DNA of 64,000 nucleotides from Bacteroidales bacterium. Lineage in GTDB: Bacteria; Bacteroidota; Bacteroidia; Bacteroidales; P3. Position 1 is the stretch's first letter. Each line of letters starts with the position of its first letter. The DNA is taken from assembly GCA_017645585.1 (NCBI GenBank), contig JAGCOF010000002.1, positions 1 through 64,000 on the forward strand. Reading direction: 5' to 3'. The notes beneath the pieces are model-generated. The model saw only the letters and a list, made by a program, of their open reading frames with translations, ran no database searches and was not told where the DNA came from. Shown in pieces: positions 13,301 through 19,201 of this stretch. Position numbers and translations under genes: made by a program.

Positions 13301-16300
13301 TCCGGTTGTGATAGCGTAGTAACACTCAACCTCACCATCAATTACAGCAACACCGGCACAGAAACTGTCACCGCATGTGACAGTTACACATGGCATGGAA
13401 CATCTTATTATGCTTCCAACAACACAGACACCTTCACTGAGACCAACGCCTACGGTTGCGACAGTGTGGTAACACTCAAGCTCACTATCAATTACAGCAA
13501 CACGGGGACAGATGTACAAACCGCTTGTGACAGCTACACCTGGCATGGAACGGAATACACCGCCTCCAACAACACAGCCACCTTTACTGAGACTAACGCC
13601 GACAACTGCGACAGCACAGTAACGCTCAATCTAACCGTAAACTACAGCAACACCGGTATCGAAACAATCACATCGTGCAACAGTTACATCTGGCACGGTA
13701 CTGAATATACAGAAAGTACCTCTACTCCGACTTTCACCAGTACCAACGTGGCCGGCTGTGACTCTATCACCACGCTGAACCTCACCATAAACCACTGTTC
13801 CACCACGACTCTCACCACCTGTGACTCCTACGTATGGAACGGAACGACTTATACTGAAAGCGGCACCTATACTGCAGAAAACGACACACTAATTCTCACC
13901 GTCAACCACAGCAATACCGGCGTTGCAAACATCACTGTCTGCGACACCTACACCTGGCACGGAACCACCTATACCACATCCGACAACACTGCCACCTTCA
14001 CCGAAACCAACACTGCTGGCTGCGATAGTGTAATAACACTAAACCTCACCGTCAACTACAGCAACACCGGCACCGATGTGCAGACCGCTTGCGACACCTA
14101 CACCTGGATTGATGGTAACAATTATACTTCGAGCAACAACACAGCCACCTCAACCATGATCAACACAGCCGGTTGCGATAGCGTAGTGGCACTCAACCTC
14201 ACCGTCAACTACAGCAACACAGGCGTTGAAACCATCACGGCATGCGACAGCTATGTTTGGAAAGGAGGGATATATACCACTTCCAACGATTCTGACACAT
14301 TCACCGAAACCAATGCAAACAACTGCGACTCGGTAGTTACTCTACACCTGACAATCAACTACAGCAATACAAGCACCGACACACAGACTGCCTGCGATAG
14401 TTTCTCATGGATTGACGGCAACACCTATACTGCCAGCAACAACACGGCGCAGTACACTTTGACCAATGCCGCCAATTGCGACAGCCTTATTACTCTCAAC
14501 CTCACTATCAACTACAGCAACACAGGCACAGAAACCATTACTGCATGCAATAGTTATATTTGGCACGGAACTGAATACTCAGAAAACACATCAACACCCA
14601 CTTTCACCACCATAAACGATGCCGGTTGCGACTCAGTCACAACTTTAAACCTAACCATCAACCATTGCTCTACCACCACTATTACCGCCTGTAACTCCTA
14701 CGAATGGAACGGCTCCACCTATACCGAGGGTGGAACATATACTACGGACAACGACACCTTAATCCTGACAATCAACTACAGCAATACAGGTGCAGAGGTG
14801 GTGGAGGCTTGTGATAGTTACATCTGGCACGGAACAACGTATACCACCAGCAATAGCACAGCCACATTTACTGAGACGAACGCGGCCAATTGCGACAGCA
14901 TTGTAACACTCAACCTCACAGTCAACTACAGCAACACCGGCGTTGAGAATGTTATTGCATGCGACAATTATACTTGGCATGAGACGACATACACCACCAG
15001 CAACAGCACAGCCACTTTTATTGAGACCAACACCGCTGATTGTGACTCAGTAGTGACACTCAACCTTACCGTCAACTACAGCAACACCGGCATTGAAAAC
15101 GTCACCGCCTGCGATAACTACACATGGCACGAAATAACATACACCGCCTCCAACAATACAGCCACCTTCACTGAAACCAACATCGCCGGCTGTGATAGCG
15201 TAATTAACCTTAATCTGACCATCAACTATAGCAACACAGGCACTGAAAACATTACCGCCTGCAACAGTTACATTTGGCACGGTACAGAATATACCGAAAG
15301 CACCTCCACACCGACTTTCACCAGCACCAATATGGCAGGGTGCGACTCTGTCACCACGCTTAATCTCACCATCAACCAGTGTTCCTACACAATCCTCACC
15401 ACATGCGACTCCTATTTATGGAACGGTACAACTTATACTGAGAGTGGTACCTACTCTGTTGGCAATGACACCTTAATCCTCACTGTTAATTATAGCAATA
15501 CAGGGTCGGAAATAGTGACAGCTTGCGACACCTACACCTGGCACGGGACAACCTACACCGCCTCCAACAACACAGCCACCTTCACTGAAACCAACACCTC
15601 CAATTGCGACAGCGTGGTAACACTCAACCTAACCGTCAATCACAGCAACACCGGTATTGAAAACATCACTGCCTGCGACACCTACACCTGGCACGGGACC
15701 ACCTATACCATTTCCAACAACACAGACACTTTCACTGAAACCAACGCTGAAGGCTGTGACAGTGTGGTGACACTCAACCTTACTGTCAATTACAGTAACT
15801 CGAGCCTTGATATACAGACAGCCTGCGACACGTATACTTGGATGAACAACCAAACATATACTGCCAGCAACAACACGGCACAATACACGCTAACCAACAC
15901 CGACAACTGCGACAGCGTGATAACACTCAACCTTACCGTCAACTACAGCAACACTTATACGGAAAACGCCACAGCCTGCGACTCCTACACTTGGCACGGA
16001 ACCACCTACACCTCTTCCAACAACACAGACACCTTTACTGAGGCCAACGCGGCCGGCTGTGATAGTGTAATCAACCTCAATCTGACAATCAACTATAGCA
16101 ACACAGGCACCGAGAATATAACTGCCTGCAACAGTTATATATGGCACGGTACTGAGTATATAGAAAGCACCACCACACCGACATTCACCGGCACCAACGT
16201 GGCTGGCTGTGACTCTGTCACCACTCTGAACCTCACCATCAATAACTGTTCTTCCACACCCATCACCACCTGTGACTCCTACTTGTGGAATGGAACGACT

Positions 16301-18064
16301 TATACTGAGAGTGGCATCTATACTGTCGGAAACGATACCTTGATCCTCACCGTCAACTACAGCAACACCGGCGTTGAAAACATCACAGCCTGCGACAGCT
16401 ACACCTGGCACGGAACCACCTATACCACATCCAACAACACAGACACATTCATTGAGACCAATGTCGCCAACTGTGACAGCGTCGTAACACTCAATCTGGT
16501 CATTAACTACAGCAACACAGGCATCGATGTACAGACAGCTTGCGACACTTACACCTGGATTGACGGACAAACATATACCTCCGACAACAACACAGCACAA
16601 TACACGCTCATCAATGCCGCCAACTGCGACAGCTTGGTAACACTCAACCTCACCGCCAACTACAGCAACACCGGCACCGATGTGCAAACCGCCTGCGACA
16701 CCTACACTTGGCACGGAACGACTTACATTACTTCCAACAACACAGCCACTTTCACAGAGACAAATACAGCTGGCTGCGACAGCATCGTCACACTCAACCT
16801 CACAATCAACTATAGTAGCACGGAAACCGATATACAAACCGCCTGCGACACCTATACATGGATTGACGGAAACACCTACACCACAAACAACAACACAGCC
16901 ACCGTCACCGAAACCAATGCCTACGGATGCGACAGCATGGTGACTCTCAACCTGACCATCGGACATAGCACTACCGGCGAAGACTCTGCAAGAGGGTGCA
17001 ACAGCTACACTTGGAACGACAGCACCTATACCACCTCGGGCGACTATATTCAGACACTGACATCTGCCCTTCCGGGGCACTGCGACAGCACCGTCACCCT
17101 GCACCTTACCATCCTCGAGCAAATCTTCGTCGAAAGCATAGATACATTCTGCTACTCCTCACAATACCATTGGCGTGGACAAACCATCGGTGACAATAAC
17201 TACCTTGAAGAGCATCACTTCACTCTCACCGACACCCTCATCTCCGCCCAATCCTGTGACACCATTCTCACCCTGCAACTTGTACAACTCAAACGTCCTG
17301 AACTCAACATTACCGACAGTGTCGACTGTAACCTCCGACAGCACATCCTTACAATGCACACCGATGTCCCCTACCATTGGTGGAGCACCTCCGACGGATC
17401 GCCCATACAACCCTCCCCCGATGCGCTCCGGATCATAGCGACCCCACCACATCCCACCATCTATTATGCCACCGTCGACTACAGCGAGTCTCGCACCTGT
17501 CCCTTCACATCGGAGATTGCCCTGCAACCGCTCAATTCTTCATCTACACCTCAAATAAAGACCATCCCTGAGCGACTCACCTCAGACAACCTCCACTTCC
17601 AGGCCATTGACATCTCCCACAGCCACCTTGTTCACCAGTGGTACATCGACGGACAGTTGCAGAACGAGACCAGCAGCACACTCAAAGGAGAGGCTACCGA
17701 GGGAGAAGACAGCGTGGTGGTGACTCTTGAAATCCTTTCCGGAGAATGTAGCGATGTGGCGGTTGCCGTCATCCCCATCATGCAGATAGCCATCTTTGCG
17801 CCCAATGTCTTCACCCCTCAGGAGGCGGAGAACAACAGGTTCGTAATCTACACAAAGGGTGTCATAGACGGCGAATTGACCATCTACAACCGAGAGGGCC
17901 TGCGCGTATACCACACCACCGACCTGCAGCAAGGTTGGAACGGTAACTCAACCAATGGTTCCCTATGTCCCCAGGGAGCATACGTGTGGCACCTGCGCTA
18001 CCGTGCCGTCGACTATCCCGAAACCTATCGCACCGAAGTAGGTACCATCACTTTGCTGAAATAG
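1322..18064 (+). CDS. giant repeat-rich T9SS-secreted surface protein (about 5,580 aa)
   Basis: The frame is open from 1175, but the ATG at 1322 is preferred because it begins a clear signal peptide (basic MTGLRKILGR, hydrophobic core, PLSAQ cleavage site). Order of parts by window position: IgGFc-binding-like domain starting GRDFWVGF (about 1420-2800); PKD-like domain (about 2850-3090); two copies of a block made of a CDSYTW unit, FG-GAP/VCBS repeats (DxDGDG motifs) and a CARDB-like domain (about 3088-7554); an unrecognised domain (about 8020-8590); two FISUMP-like modules (about 8755-9570 and 9880-10685); 43 tandem CDSYTW repeats (10853-17119); Ig/PKD-like region; and a gliding-motility-associated C-terminal domain (about 17785-18061) starting near APNVFTP, with GWNG and PQGAYVW motifs. 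That last domain is a T9SS type B sorting signal, so export to the cell surface or medium is expected. A role in adhesion is inferred from architecture only. Ligand unknown. Confidence 0.9.
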   Translation: MTGLRKILGRFLLPVLLAAAFLFPSPLSAQTSTMGRDFWVGFLHNGNCDYWQAAGNTLAQAVARNTWSLVANSDEAGTVTASCGDWSTTVNLLPGGSVVIDVPYETATTTLARWTRPCYSRQVRSAGIHVTSTANISLYALNYVSASFDATTVLPTNALGQHYILQDFNYSSVSSYQPDVYDGAELCIVGTENNTTVDIKFNSAVQIDTFQFSTAAYTALNTNNYSAGTHFRTITLNPGQYFQLISPKRGSFTGAEITSDKPVAVFMGRKRCTIPHAWKPNNTTSTYGYADHLYEQAIPTDKWGRDFLIVPDHRSGSGYDYINIVSRENDCQVSFSYIDPAQGYSPLTLSAGQHYLVNMPTDRTPLRVTATKPISVCLYMSSYTFRGNDGDPSSVIIPPIEQATNYSVFNAYNTASSNTHRANVVVPTSDVSGMELDCSDISAQFTSFGSTEFSYANISLTPGSHALSNTQGRFNAWFYGIGGAESYAYTAAMSMHNLTYTLVVDGDRSHHWCDTIGTCQGNSHHFKIETEGDIDTRWLVDGVLQTSTDTTLDYTFGTAGYHEVKVLQRGDCFSPDFCDTLRIVVNVNPVYSETDPQTACDSYTWIDGNTYTESNSTATHTLTTAAGCDSTITLNLTINHSSDSSITVLAFASELPLTVEGSLYTDFGFYPQHFINAVGCDSTLNISIIPYPDNVDSAECVLDIVANPWDAHIINYSANNIHNYYCPIAGDIDGDGIVEIITALNTGDGYLSNKIRIFRGTDLQAISTINITQEMYSADRGPYAIVRYPDGNGGLQGAIIVHCHDSKLRSYTINGTLLSTSNTTTPASYGAISIADFNHDGWPEVIFGNAIYDAASLQLLCTGPPTGNMGLYGSVSIPHAANVLGDENLELICGNTIYSITIASRTDPSQNSVSIIKTITPPTGYPQDGFTLAADFNLDGSLDIMVVRMSNNINYFYAYTPLTEEIIFYYQRSCTAVGFPMVGDIDGDGNLEFVFIDRQDNVANARVNAIKYTPGIGLSTLFQATHTDRSGQTAMTLFDFNQDGIMEIVYRDESLLRIINGSGKSHRTGNDTISFYNLYSTKMICGTGYEYPIIADINGDGAAEVITCGRTSGNASTALTQVEQATGRLVVIGGIHPWAPARPVWNQFAYNVTNINEDLTVPQYQLDNATAFTDSNGSVRRPYNNFLQQATTLDRYGRPFMPSPNAIAISATGATSGDDFNITLDVSNTGDNTLTAPYGITLYKDNYRGEVLHTHTVTQALAQSDNQTVIITLPRSTVCALTTVDSLVIAVNDAGAGIAQHGGQQPECDTLNNTIKIAVPHNSTVTDMQTACDSFLWIDGNTYTDNNSTATHTLTNIAGCGSTVTLNLTVNHSTDSAITFLSFANELPLPVNGTSYTAFGYYQQHLTNAAGCDSTLNISIIPSLDNVNTANCTVSPATNAFEMVELFHTAYDEVASMSTPLVADVDGDGLPEIIACRYYNSSNTSYNQFFSNGISIYNGQNGTLKHTFTVSRDYSLSGQGIAIADVDNDGKAEIFILTSDRYILCYSYSSSDNNWTQKWMSSQIDFNYLPTIVDLMADGNKQVVCGPWIFNAQNGALLLHGTMESDGKGFFQLVHPSNLGYTPYLCALGDIDGDNHQEICAGRAVYKPTLTNYSGTAGNTWSLLRKAASNPNIVNYDGETFLLDFDGDGDLDICVVGTPAIPYSATSTRFDTYVWEGQNTSVVANASYTMVTRYGPTIAYCGDLDGNGTPEIVYALDNTNGNASEGGMMAYTYDPAVTGNMRLMHRHVPFSETAGFTVFDFNQDGSNEIVYQGIQNLYIVDGTTLNQLCTPLTSYNPTHREYPIVADVNGDGHAEIVLVRSQYDYYYDYYNYTDSRKYRGAKGFVSIYGSSIPGAWSSARKVWNQWVFNGLNINEDLTVPQHPISPATRFPNGTKPYNKFLGQVPYINRHGDMFNLAADAVAVSASAAISGDNFTITIEVSNSGDNTLTAPYGITIYKDNYHSEVLHTHTVNNALSQSSDQTINITLPRSTVCALTTVDSLVIAINDTNTGIAQHGGQQPECDTLNNTIKIAVPHNTISNTTATACDSFTWYDNTYTTSTTSPTHVYTNANGCDSTITLNLTVNHSNTGTDVQTACDSYTWIDGNTYTSTNSTATYTLTNTAGCDSVVTLNLTVNSSVTSNNEAVVHDTITALDLPYTYHGIVFDTPVEDVIANAVNVAGCDSLIHYYLHVRNAVCIDTTVAYGYEDCIHAPLYGMHGDYQQRVQSLYQPYLLTHLVGRTIDSLHYDLAYSATSAWCNQTWVVSVGTSTRNNLYSSFDNDAVLTEVYRGPLTANASQGMGIKLDTTFTYTGGKLLIQFTNTSTVGGYASTLFNGVTPDYVGATRWATTYNGGDITTLSGTREDQLPMVTFHYCRIDTTFLRPPISRFGDTTIVACDSLLWNNKILTSSGTYLDTVRTTDNHDSLVTLHLTINHSSTFSTEGAINSYFSVDSTHVVEFSKGNLQYQASTNTWRFAEHQYDIIGNNNRYISSTYSDWIDLFGWGCSGWNSGANAYQPYSTSTTASDYYSDGVNINSLTDENAEADWAWHNAISNGGNQPHLWRTPTHSEWQYVFNERTTVTNLPTPNARFAKAKVNNIYGVILFPDKYTHPTDVATPVGINATDNTGMYGNIYNMTAWNKMEQAGAVFLPVPGYRSGTSISLLNQRASYYASSIGSSSNFADGIAFYFPGTIDLNVGLSPYCGNPVRPIKYLTKVKDTIITACNNYIWHGSDYHVTGEYFDTLTNVQGCDSIFSLNLTLYHSYSEDSTLTVCDHVTWYGNTVTQSGDFPHTIYSSPLYDCDSIVTLHLTVNHSSGTLAEGASPAPFSVSEDVEVYFSPGNLQYRASTGQWRFAEHQYDYIGGGNLQASSSYDGWIDLFGWGCSGWSNGSTTYYPYNTSTTYSTYYQGDSLRGPGSEADWAWHNAIQGGGDKNHTWRALSHAEWLYLINNRTTTTNLPTPNARYAKAMVNGTYGVIIFPDTYTHPHVIPSPIGINQTGDSGWNGNNYTTSQWDEMESAGAIFLPAAGRRNGSSLTNVNEQGRYWTTDRNSNTGKFIYFTSTSFRLNDGISVFNGQSVRPVTTRIKYIDTTIDACNSYQFGTNIYTSSGVYTDSLQNAVGCDSIIRLNLIVNLPTHASETLTACDSLIWNNTKYTTSGNYTYAHTDVNGCTQVDTLHLTINHSNRGDTTVTACDNFTWYGNTYTSSTNPTHIYTNAAGCDSTVTLILTINHSNTGTEVVTTCDSYTWHENTYTSSNSTDTFTETNASGCDSTVTLNLTVNYSNTGVENITACDIYTWHGTAYTTSNSTATFTETNATNCDSIVTLNLTVNYSNTGTDIQSACDSYTWIDGQTYTASNNTALYTLTNADNCDSIVSLNLTVNYSNNGTDNQTACDSYTWHGITYSSDNNTATFTETNVYGCDSTVSLNLTINHNNTGTDVQIVCDTYTWIDGQTYTSSNNTVQYTLTNANNCDSVVTLNLAVNYSNAGTDIQTACDSYTWIDGNTYTESNTTATQTLTNVVGCDSTITLNLTINHNNTGTETVTACDSYTWHGTEYTASNSTATYTETNVAGCDSVVTLNLTVNHSNTGTETVTACDSYTWHGTEYTASNSTATYTETNAAGCDSVVTLNLTVNYSNTGTDVQTACDSYTWHGTTYTASNNTDTFTETNLNSCDSTVTLNLTINYSNTGIETVTACNSYVWHSTEYTESTSTPTFTSTNVAGCDSITTLNLTINHCSTTTLTTCDSYVWNGTTYTESGTYTAENDTLILTVNHSNTGVANITACDTYTWHGTTYTTSDNTATFTETNTAGCDSVITLNLTINYSNTSVENITACDSYTWHGTAYTISNNTDTYTETNASGCDSVVTLNLTINYSNTGTDAQTACDSYSWHGTTYSSNNNTATYTETNTVGCDSVVTLNLTINYSNTGTETVTACDSYAWHGATYTTSNNTDTFTETNTSGCDSVVTLNLTINYSNTGTETVTACDSYTWHGTSYYASNNTDTFTETNAYGCDSVVTLKLTINYSNTGTDVQTACDSYTWHGTEYTASNNTATFTETNADNCDSTVTLNLTVNYSNTGIETITSCNSYIWHGTEYTESTSTPTFTSTNVAGCDSITTLNLTINHCSTTTLTTCDSYVWNGTTYTESGTYTAENDTLILTVNHSNTGVANITVCDTYTWHGTTYTTSDNTATFTETNTAGCDSVITLNLTVNYSNTGTDVQTACDTYTWIDGNNYTSSNNTATSTMINTAGCDSVVALNLTVNYSNTGVETITACDSYVWKGGIYTTSNDSDTFTETNANNCDSVVTLHLTINYSNTSTDTQTACDSFSWIDGNTYTASNNTAQYTLTNAANCDSLITLNLTINYSNTGTETITACNSYIWHGTEYSENTSTPTFTTINDAGCDSVTTLNLTINHCSTTTITACNSYEWNGSTYTEGGTYTTDNDTLILTINYSNTGAEVVEACDSYIWHGTTYTTSNSTATFTETNAANCDSIVTLNLTVNYSNTGVENVIACDNYTWHETTYTTSNSTATFIETNTADCDSVVTLNLTVNYSNTGIENVTACDNYTWHEITYTASNNTATFTETNIAGCDSVINLNLTINYSNTGTENITACNSYIWHGTEYTESTSTPTFTSTNMAGCDSVTTLNLTINQCSYTILTTCDSYLWNGTTYTESGTYSVGNDTLILTVNYSNTGSEIVTACDTYTWHGTTYTASNNTATFTETNTSNCDSVVTLNLTVNHSNTGIENITACDTYTWHGTTYTISNNTDTFTETNAEGCDSVVTLNLTVNYSNSSLDIQTACDTYTWMNNQTYTASNNTAQYTLTNTDNCDSVITLNLTVNYSNTYTENATACDSYTWHGTTYTSSNNTDTFTEANAAGCDSVINLNLTINYSNTGTENITACNSYIWHGTEYIESTTTPTFTGTNVAGCDSVTTLNLTINNCSSTPITTCDSYLWNGTTYTESGIYTVGNDTLILTVNYSNTGVENITACDSYTWHGTTYTTSNNTDTFIETNVANCDSVVTLNLVINYSNTGIDVQTACDTYTWIDGQTYTSDNNTAQYTLINAANCDSLVTLNLTANYSNTGTDVQTACDTYTWHGTTYITSNNTATFTETNTAGCDSIVTLNLTINYSSTETDIQTACDTYTWIDGNTYTTNNNTATVTETNAYGCDSMVTLNLTIGHSTTGEDSARGCNSYTWNDSTYTTSGDYIQTLTSALPGHCDSTVTLHLTILEQIFVESIDTFCYSSQYHWRGQTIGDNNYLEEHHFTLTDTLISAQSCDTILTLQLVQLKRPELNITDSVDCNLRQHILTMHTDVPYHWWSTSDGSPIQPSPDALRIIATPPHPTIYYATVDYSESRTCPFTSEIALQPLNSSSTPQIKTIPERLTSDNLHFQAIDISHSHLVHQWYIDGQLQNETSSTLKGEATEGEDSVVVTLEILSGECSDVAVAVIPIMQIAIFAPNVFTPQEAENNRFVIYTKGVIDGELTIYNREGLRVYHTTDLQQGWNGNSTNGSLCPQGAYVWHLRYRAVDYPETYRTEVGTITLLK
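3088..5286 (+). repeat. composite FG-GAP/CARDB block, copy A (within giant gene)
   Basis: Contains one CDSYTW unit, a linker with ASELPL and CDSTLNISIIP, several FG-GAP/VCBS calcium-loop motifs (GDIDGDG, DFNLDG, DINGDG) and a CARDB-like domain ending TLNNTIKIAVPHN. Copy B (5287-7554) has the same order and shares near-identical stretches, notably around 5145-5285 and 7405-7550. This indicates a block duplication of about 2.2 kb. Confidence 0.75.
5287..7554 (+). repeat. composite FG-GAP/CARDB block, copy B (within giant gene)
   Basis: Second copy of the block at 3088-5286. Its FG-GAP portion (motifs DVDGDG, DVDNDG, DIDGDN, DFDGDGD, DVNGDG) has diverged more than its CARDB portion, whose DNA is nearly identical to copy A. 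That suggests gene conversion or stronger constraint in the CARDB part. Confidence 0.75.
8755..9570 (+). repeat. FISUMP-like module 1 (within giant gene)
   Basis: Motifs include FSKGNLQYQAS, WRFAEHQYD, WIDLFGWGCSGW, EADWAWHNAI, WRTPTHSEW and a final NPVRPIKYL. The pattern resembles the Fibrobacter succinogenes major paralogous domain and formylglycine-generating-enzyme-like C-type lectin folds common in Bacteroidales surface proteins. No catalytic function is claimed. Confidence 0.65.
9880..10685 (+). repeat. FISUMP-like module 2 (within giant gene)
   Basis: Second copy of the module at 8755-9570, with the same landmark motifs (FSPGNLQYRAS, WRFAEHQYD, WIDLFGWGCSGW, EADWAWHNAI, GAIFLPAAG, SVRPV). 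The two copies are separated by CDS-type units. Confidence 0.65.
10853..17119 (+). repeat. 43 tandem Cys-Asp-Ser repeats (within giant gene)
   Basis: I count 43 consecutive units. Most are 50 aa (150 bp) of the H type (ACDSYTWHGTTYT..TFTETN..GCDSVVTLNLT) or 51 aa (153 bp) of the I type (CDSYTWIDGNTYT..YTLTN). There are also 48-aa and 40-aa variants that always occur as a pair. Units 9 and 10 (about 12060-12350) are nearly identical at DNA level. Each full-length unit carries two Cys-Asp motifs about 27 residues apart. The first and last units are degenerate, as expected for array edges. Confidence 0.92.
12509..12772 (+). repeat. 88-residue compound repeat, copy 1 of 5
   Basis: A 48-aa unit beginning ACNSY.WH.TEYTES followed by a 40-aa unit ending NDTLILTVN. 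Other copies lie at 13673-13936, 14543-14806, 15257-15520 and 16124-16387. Copies 1 and 2 are almost identical over more than 300 bases at an offset of 1,164 bp (388 codons). Confidence 0.85.
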
Positions 18065-18086
18065 TACTTAAAAAAAAGAAAAAAGG

Positions 18087-18121
18087 GGCCGAAAACCATT
18101 TAAAAGTGGCTTTCGGCTCTT
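18087..18121 (+). terminator. terminator after the giant gene
   Basis: GGCCGAAAACCATTT pairs imperfectly with AAAAGTGGCTTTCGGCTC across a short loop and is followed by a T-rich run. It lies 23 bases after the stop codon. Confidence 0.65.
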
Positions 18122-18145
18122 CTCATTTTCAGCATTGTACAGTAC

Positions 18146-18178
18146 CATGTCTTACTCATGTCTTACTCATCTCCTAAT
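18146..18178. repeat. 11-bp-period direct repeat (site P1)
   Basis: CATGTCTTACT occurs twice in tandem (18146-18156, 18157-18167), followed by the degenerate unit CATCTCCTAAT. A partial complement (AGGAGATGATTA) follows near 18218-18230. See the finding on 11-bp elements. Confidence 0.7.
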
Positions 18179-18246
18179 CTTCGCTATACTTAATATTGCT
18201 TTTGTAGGCAATAAATAGGAGATGATTACGTTATAGATAATATTTA

Positions 18247-18300
18247 GGGAGTGTTTTGTGGGGAGTGTTTTGTGGGGAGTGAGAGTGGAGTGAGAGGGAC
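18247..18300. repeat. G-rich 7/14-bp-period repeat upstream of the DUF6266 gene
   Basis: GGGAGTGTTTTGTG is repeated twice (18247-18260, 18261-18274), then GGGAGTGAGAGTGG and AGTGAGAGGG. The 14-bp unit is two 7-bp units. The same GGGAGTG word forms an 11-bp repeat at the other end of the downstream gene. Confidence 0.75.
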
Positions 18301-18331
18301 GATAGTGGATAATTACAAATACTAAGATATT

Positions 18332-19144
18332 ATGGCAAAGCAGATTGACGGTTACCTCGGAGGGTTCCGGGGGAAGTTGGGGCCCGCGGTGGGCTATGTG
18401 TGGAACGGCGTGTGGTGCCTGCGCAGCCGTCCCGGCAGGATACGCAACCCGCGCACGGAGGCGCAGCAGCAGCACCGCGAGTTGTTCAAGCAGGAGGTGC
18501 AGCTGGCGGCGACGATGGGGCAGGCCCTGAACAAGGGGCTCGGCAAGGTGGCGCGGTCGATGCACATGACGCCGCAGAACCTCTTCGTGAAGGCCAGCCA
18601 GGAGGCGTTCTCGCTGGAGGACAACAGGTTGGCGGTGGATTACTCGCAGTTGGTGCTGAGCGCCGGCCCTGTGGCGCCGGTGGCCTTCGGCGCGCCGGAG
18701 GTGAGGGAGGGCAATGTGCTGAGCATCAGCTTCGAGAAGAACCCGCTGCATCTGCGGGCCGATTGGTGCGACAGCGTGTATCTGTTTGTCTACTGCCCCG
18801 AGTTCGGCGGGGGCTACCTGACGGCGCCCGTCTACCGCAAGGAACAGAGGATCAGTGTGGTGCTGCCCGGCAACTTCGCGGGCAAGGAGGTGCAGCTGTA
18901 TGGTTTTGTGCAGGACGCGAAGGGTCGCAGCTCGGAGACGATATATATCGGCTATGGGCCGCTGGAAGAGGGGAATGGAAGCGAGATTGAGGGGAGTGAA
19001 TGGGGAGTGAATGGGAGTGAGGGGGGAGTGAATGGGACAATAGATACTGTTGTCAATACAGAGAACTCTGCTGACAACCAAGAGTATCGTCCAAATGACT
19101 CCCAAATCAATCCTCCCTCACTCCCTTCTCACTCCCCATCATAA
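18332..19144 (+). CDS. DUF6266 family protein with repeat-derived C-terminus
   Basis: The N-terminus (MAKQIDGYLGGFRGKLGP, then a conserved Arg-rich segment with Q and R residues) and the overall two-domain layout match the Bacteroidota family DUF6266, whose function is unknown. No signal peptide is seen. The conserved part ends near residue 214 (ETIYIGYGP). The last 55 or so residues are Gly/Ser/Asn-rich because the frame runs through an 11-bp G-rich repeat (18991-19034) and its C-rich complement (19112-19138). The C-terminal extension is probably not an ancestral part of the protein. It stands alone between the giant gene and tamB. Confidence 0.75.
   Translation: MAKQIDGYLGGFRGKLGPAVGYVWNGVWCLRSRPGRIRNPRTEAQQQHRELFKQEVQLAATMGQALNKGLGKVARSMHMTPQNLFVKASQEAFSLEDNRLAVDYSQLVLSAGPVAPVAFGAPEVREGNVLSISFEKNPLHLRADWCDSVYLFVYCPEFGGGYLTAPVYRKEQRISVVLPGNFAGKEVQLYGFVQDAKGRSSETIYIGYGPLEEGNGSEIEGSEWGVNGSEGGVNGTIDTVVNTENSADNQEYRPNDSQINPPSLPSHSPS
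18991..19138. repeat. 11-bp-period inverted repeat at the 3' end of the DUF6266 gene (site P2)
   Basis: GGGGAGTGAAT occurs at 18991-19001 and 19002-19012, then GGGAGTGAGGG and GGGAGTGAATG. The opposing arm at 19112-19138 (CTCACTCCCTT CTCACTCCCC) is the complement with the same period. Because 11 is not a multiple of 3, unit gain or loss would change the encoded C-terminus. Confidence 0.75.
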
Positions 19145-19201
19145 TAAAATATACATTAATAAATAATAAAACAGAAGAAAGCGCGTTGTAGGTAGATTGA
19201 G

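Noticed and set aside
10853..17119. CRISPR array or other non-coding repeat as explanation for the tandem repeats
   Set aside because: Units are 120-153 bp, divergent, contiguous without unique spacers, and keep one reading frame; they are protein repeats.
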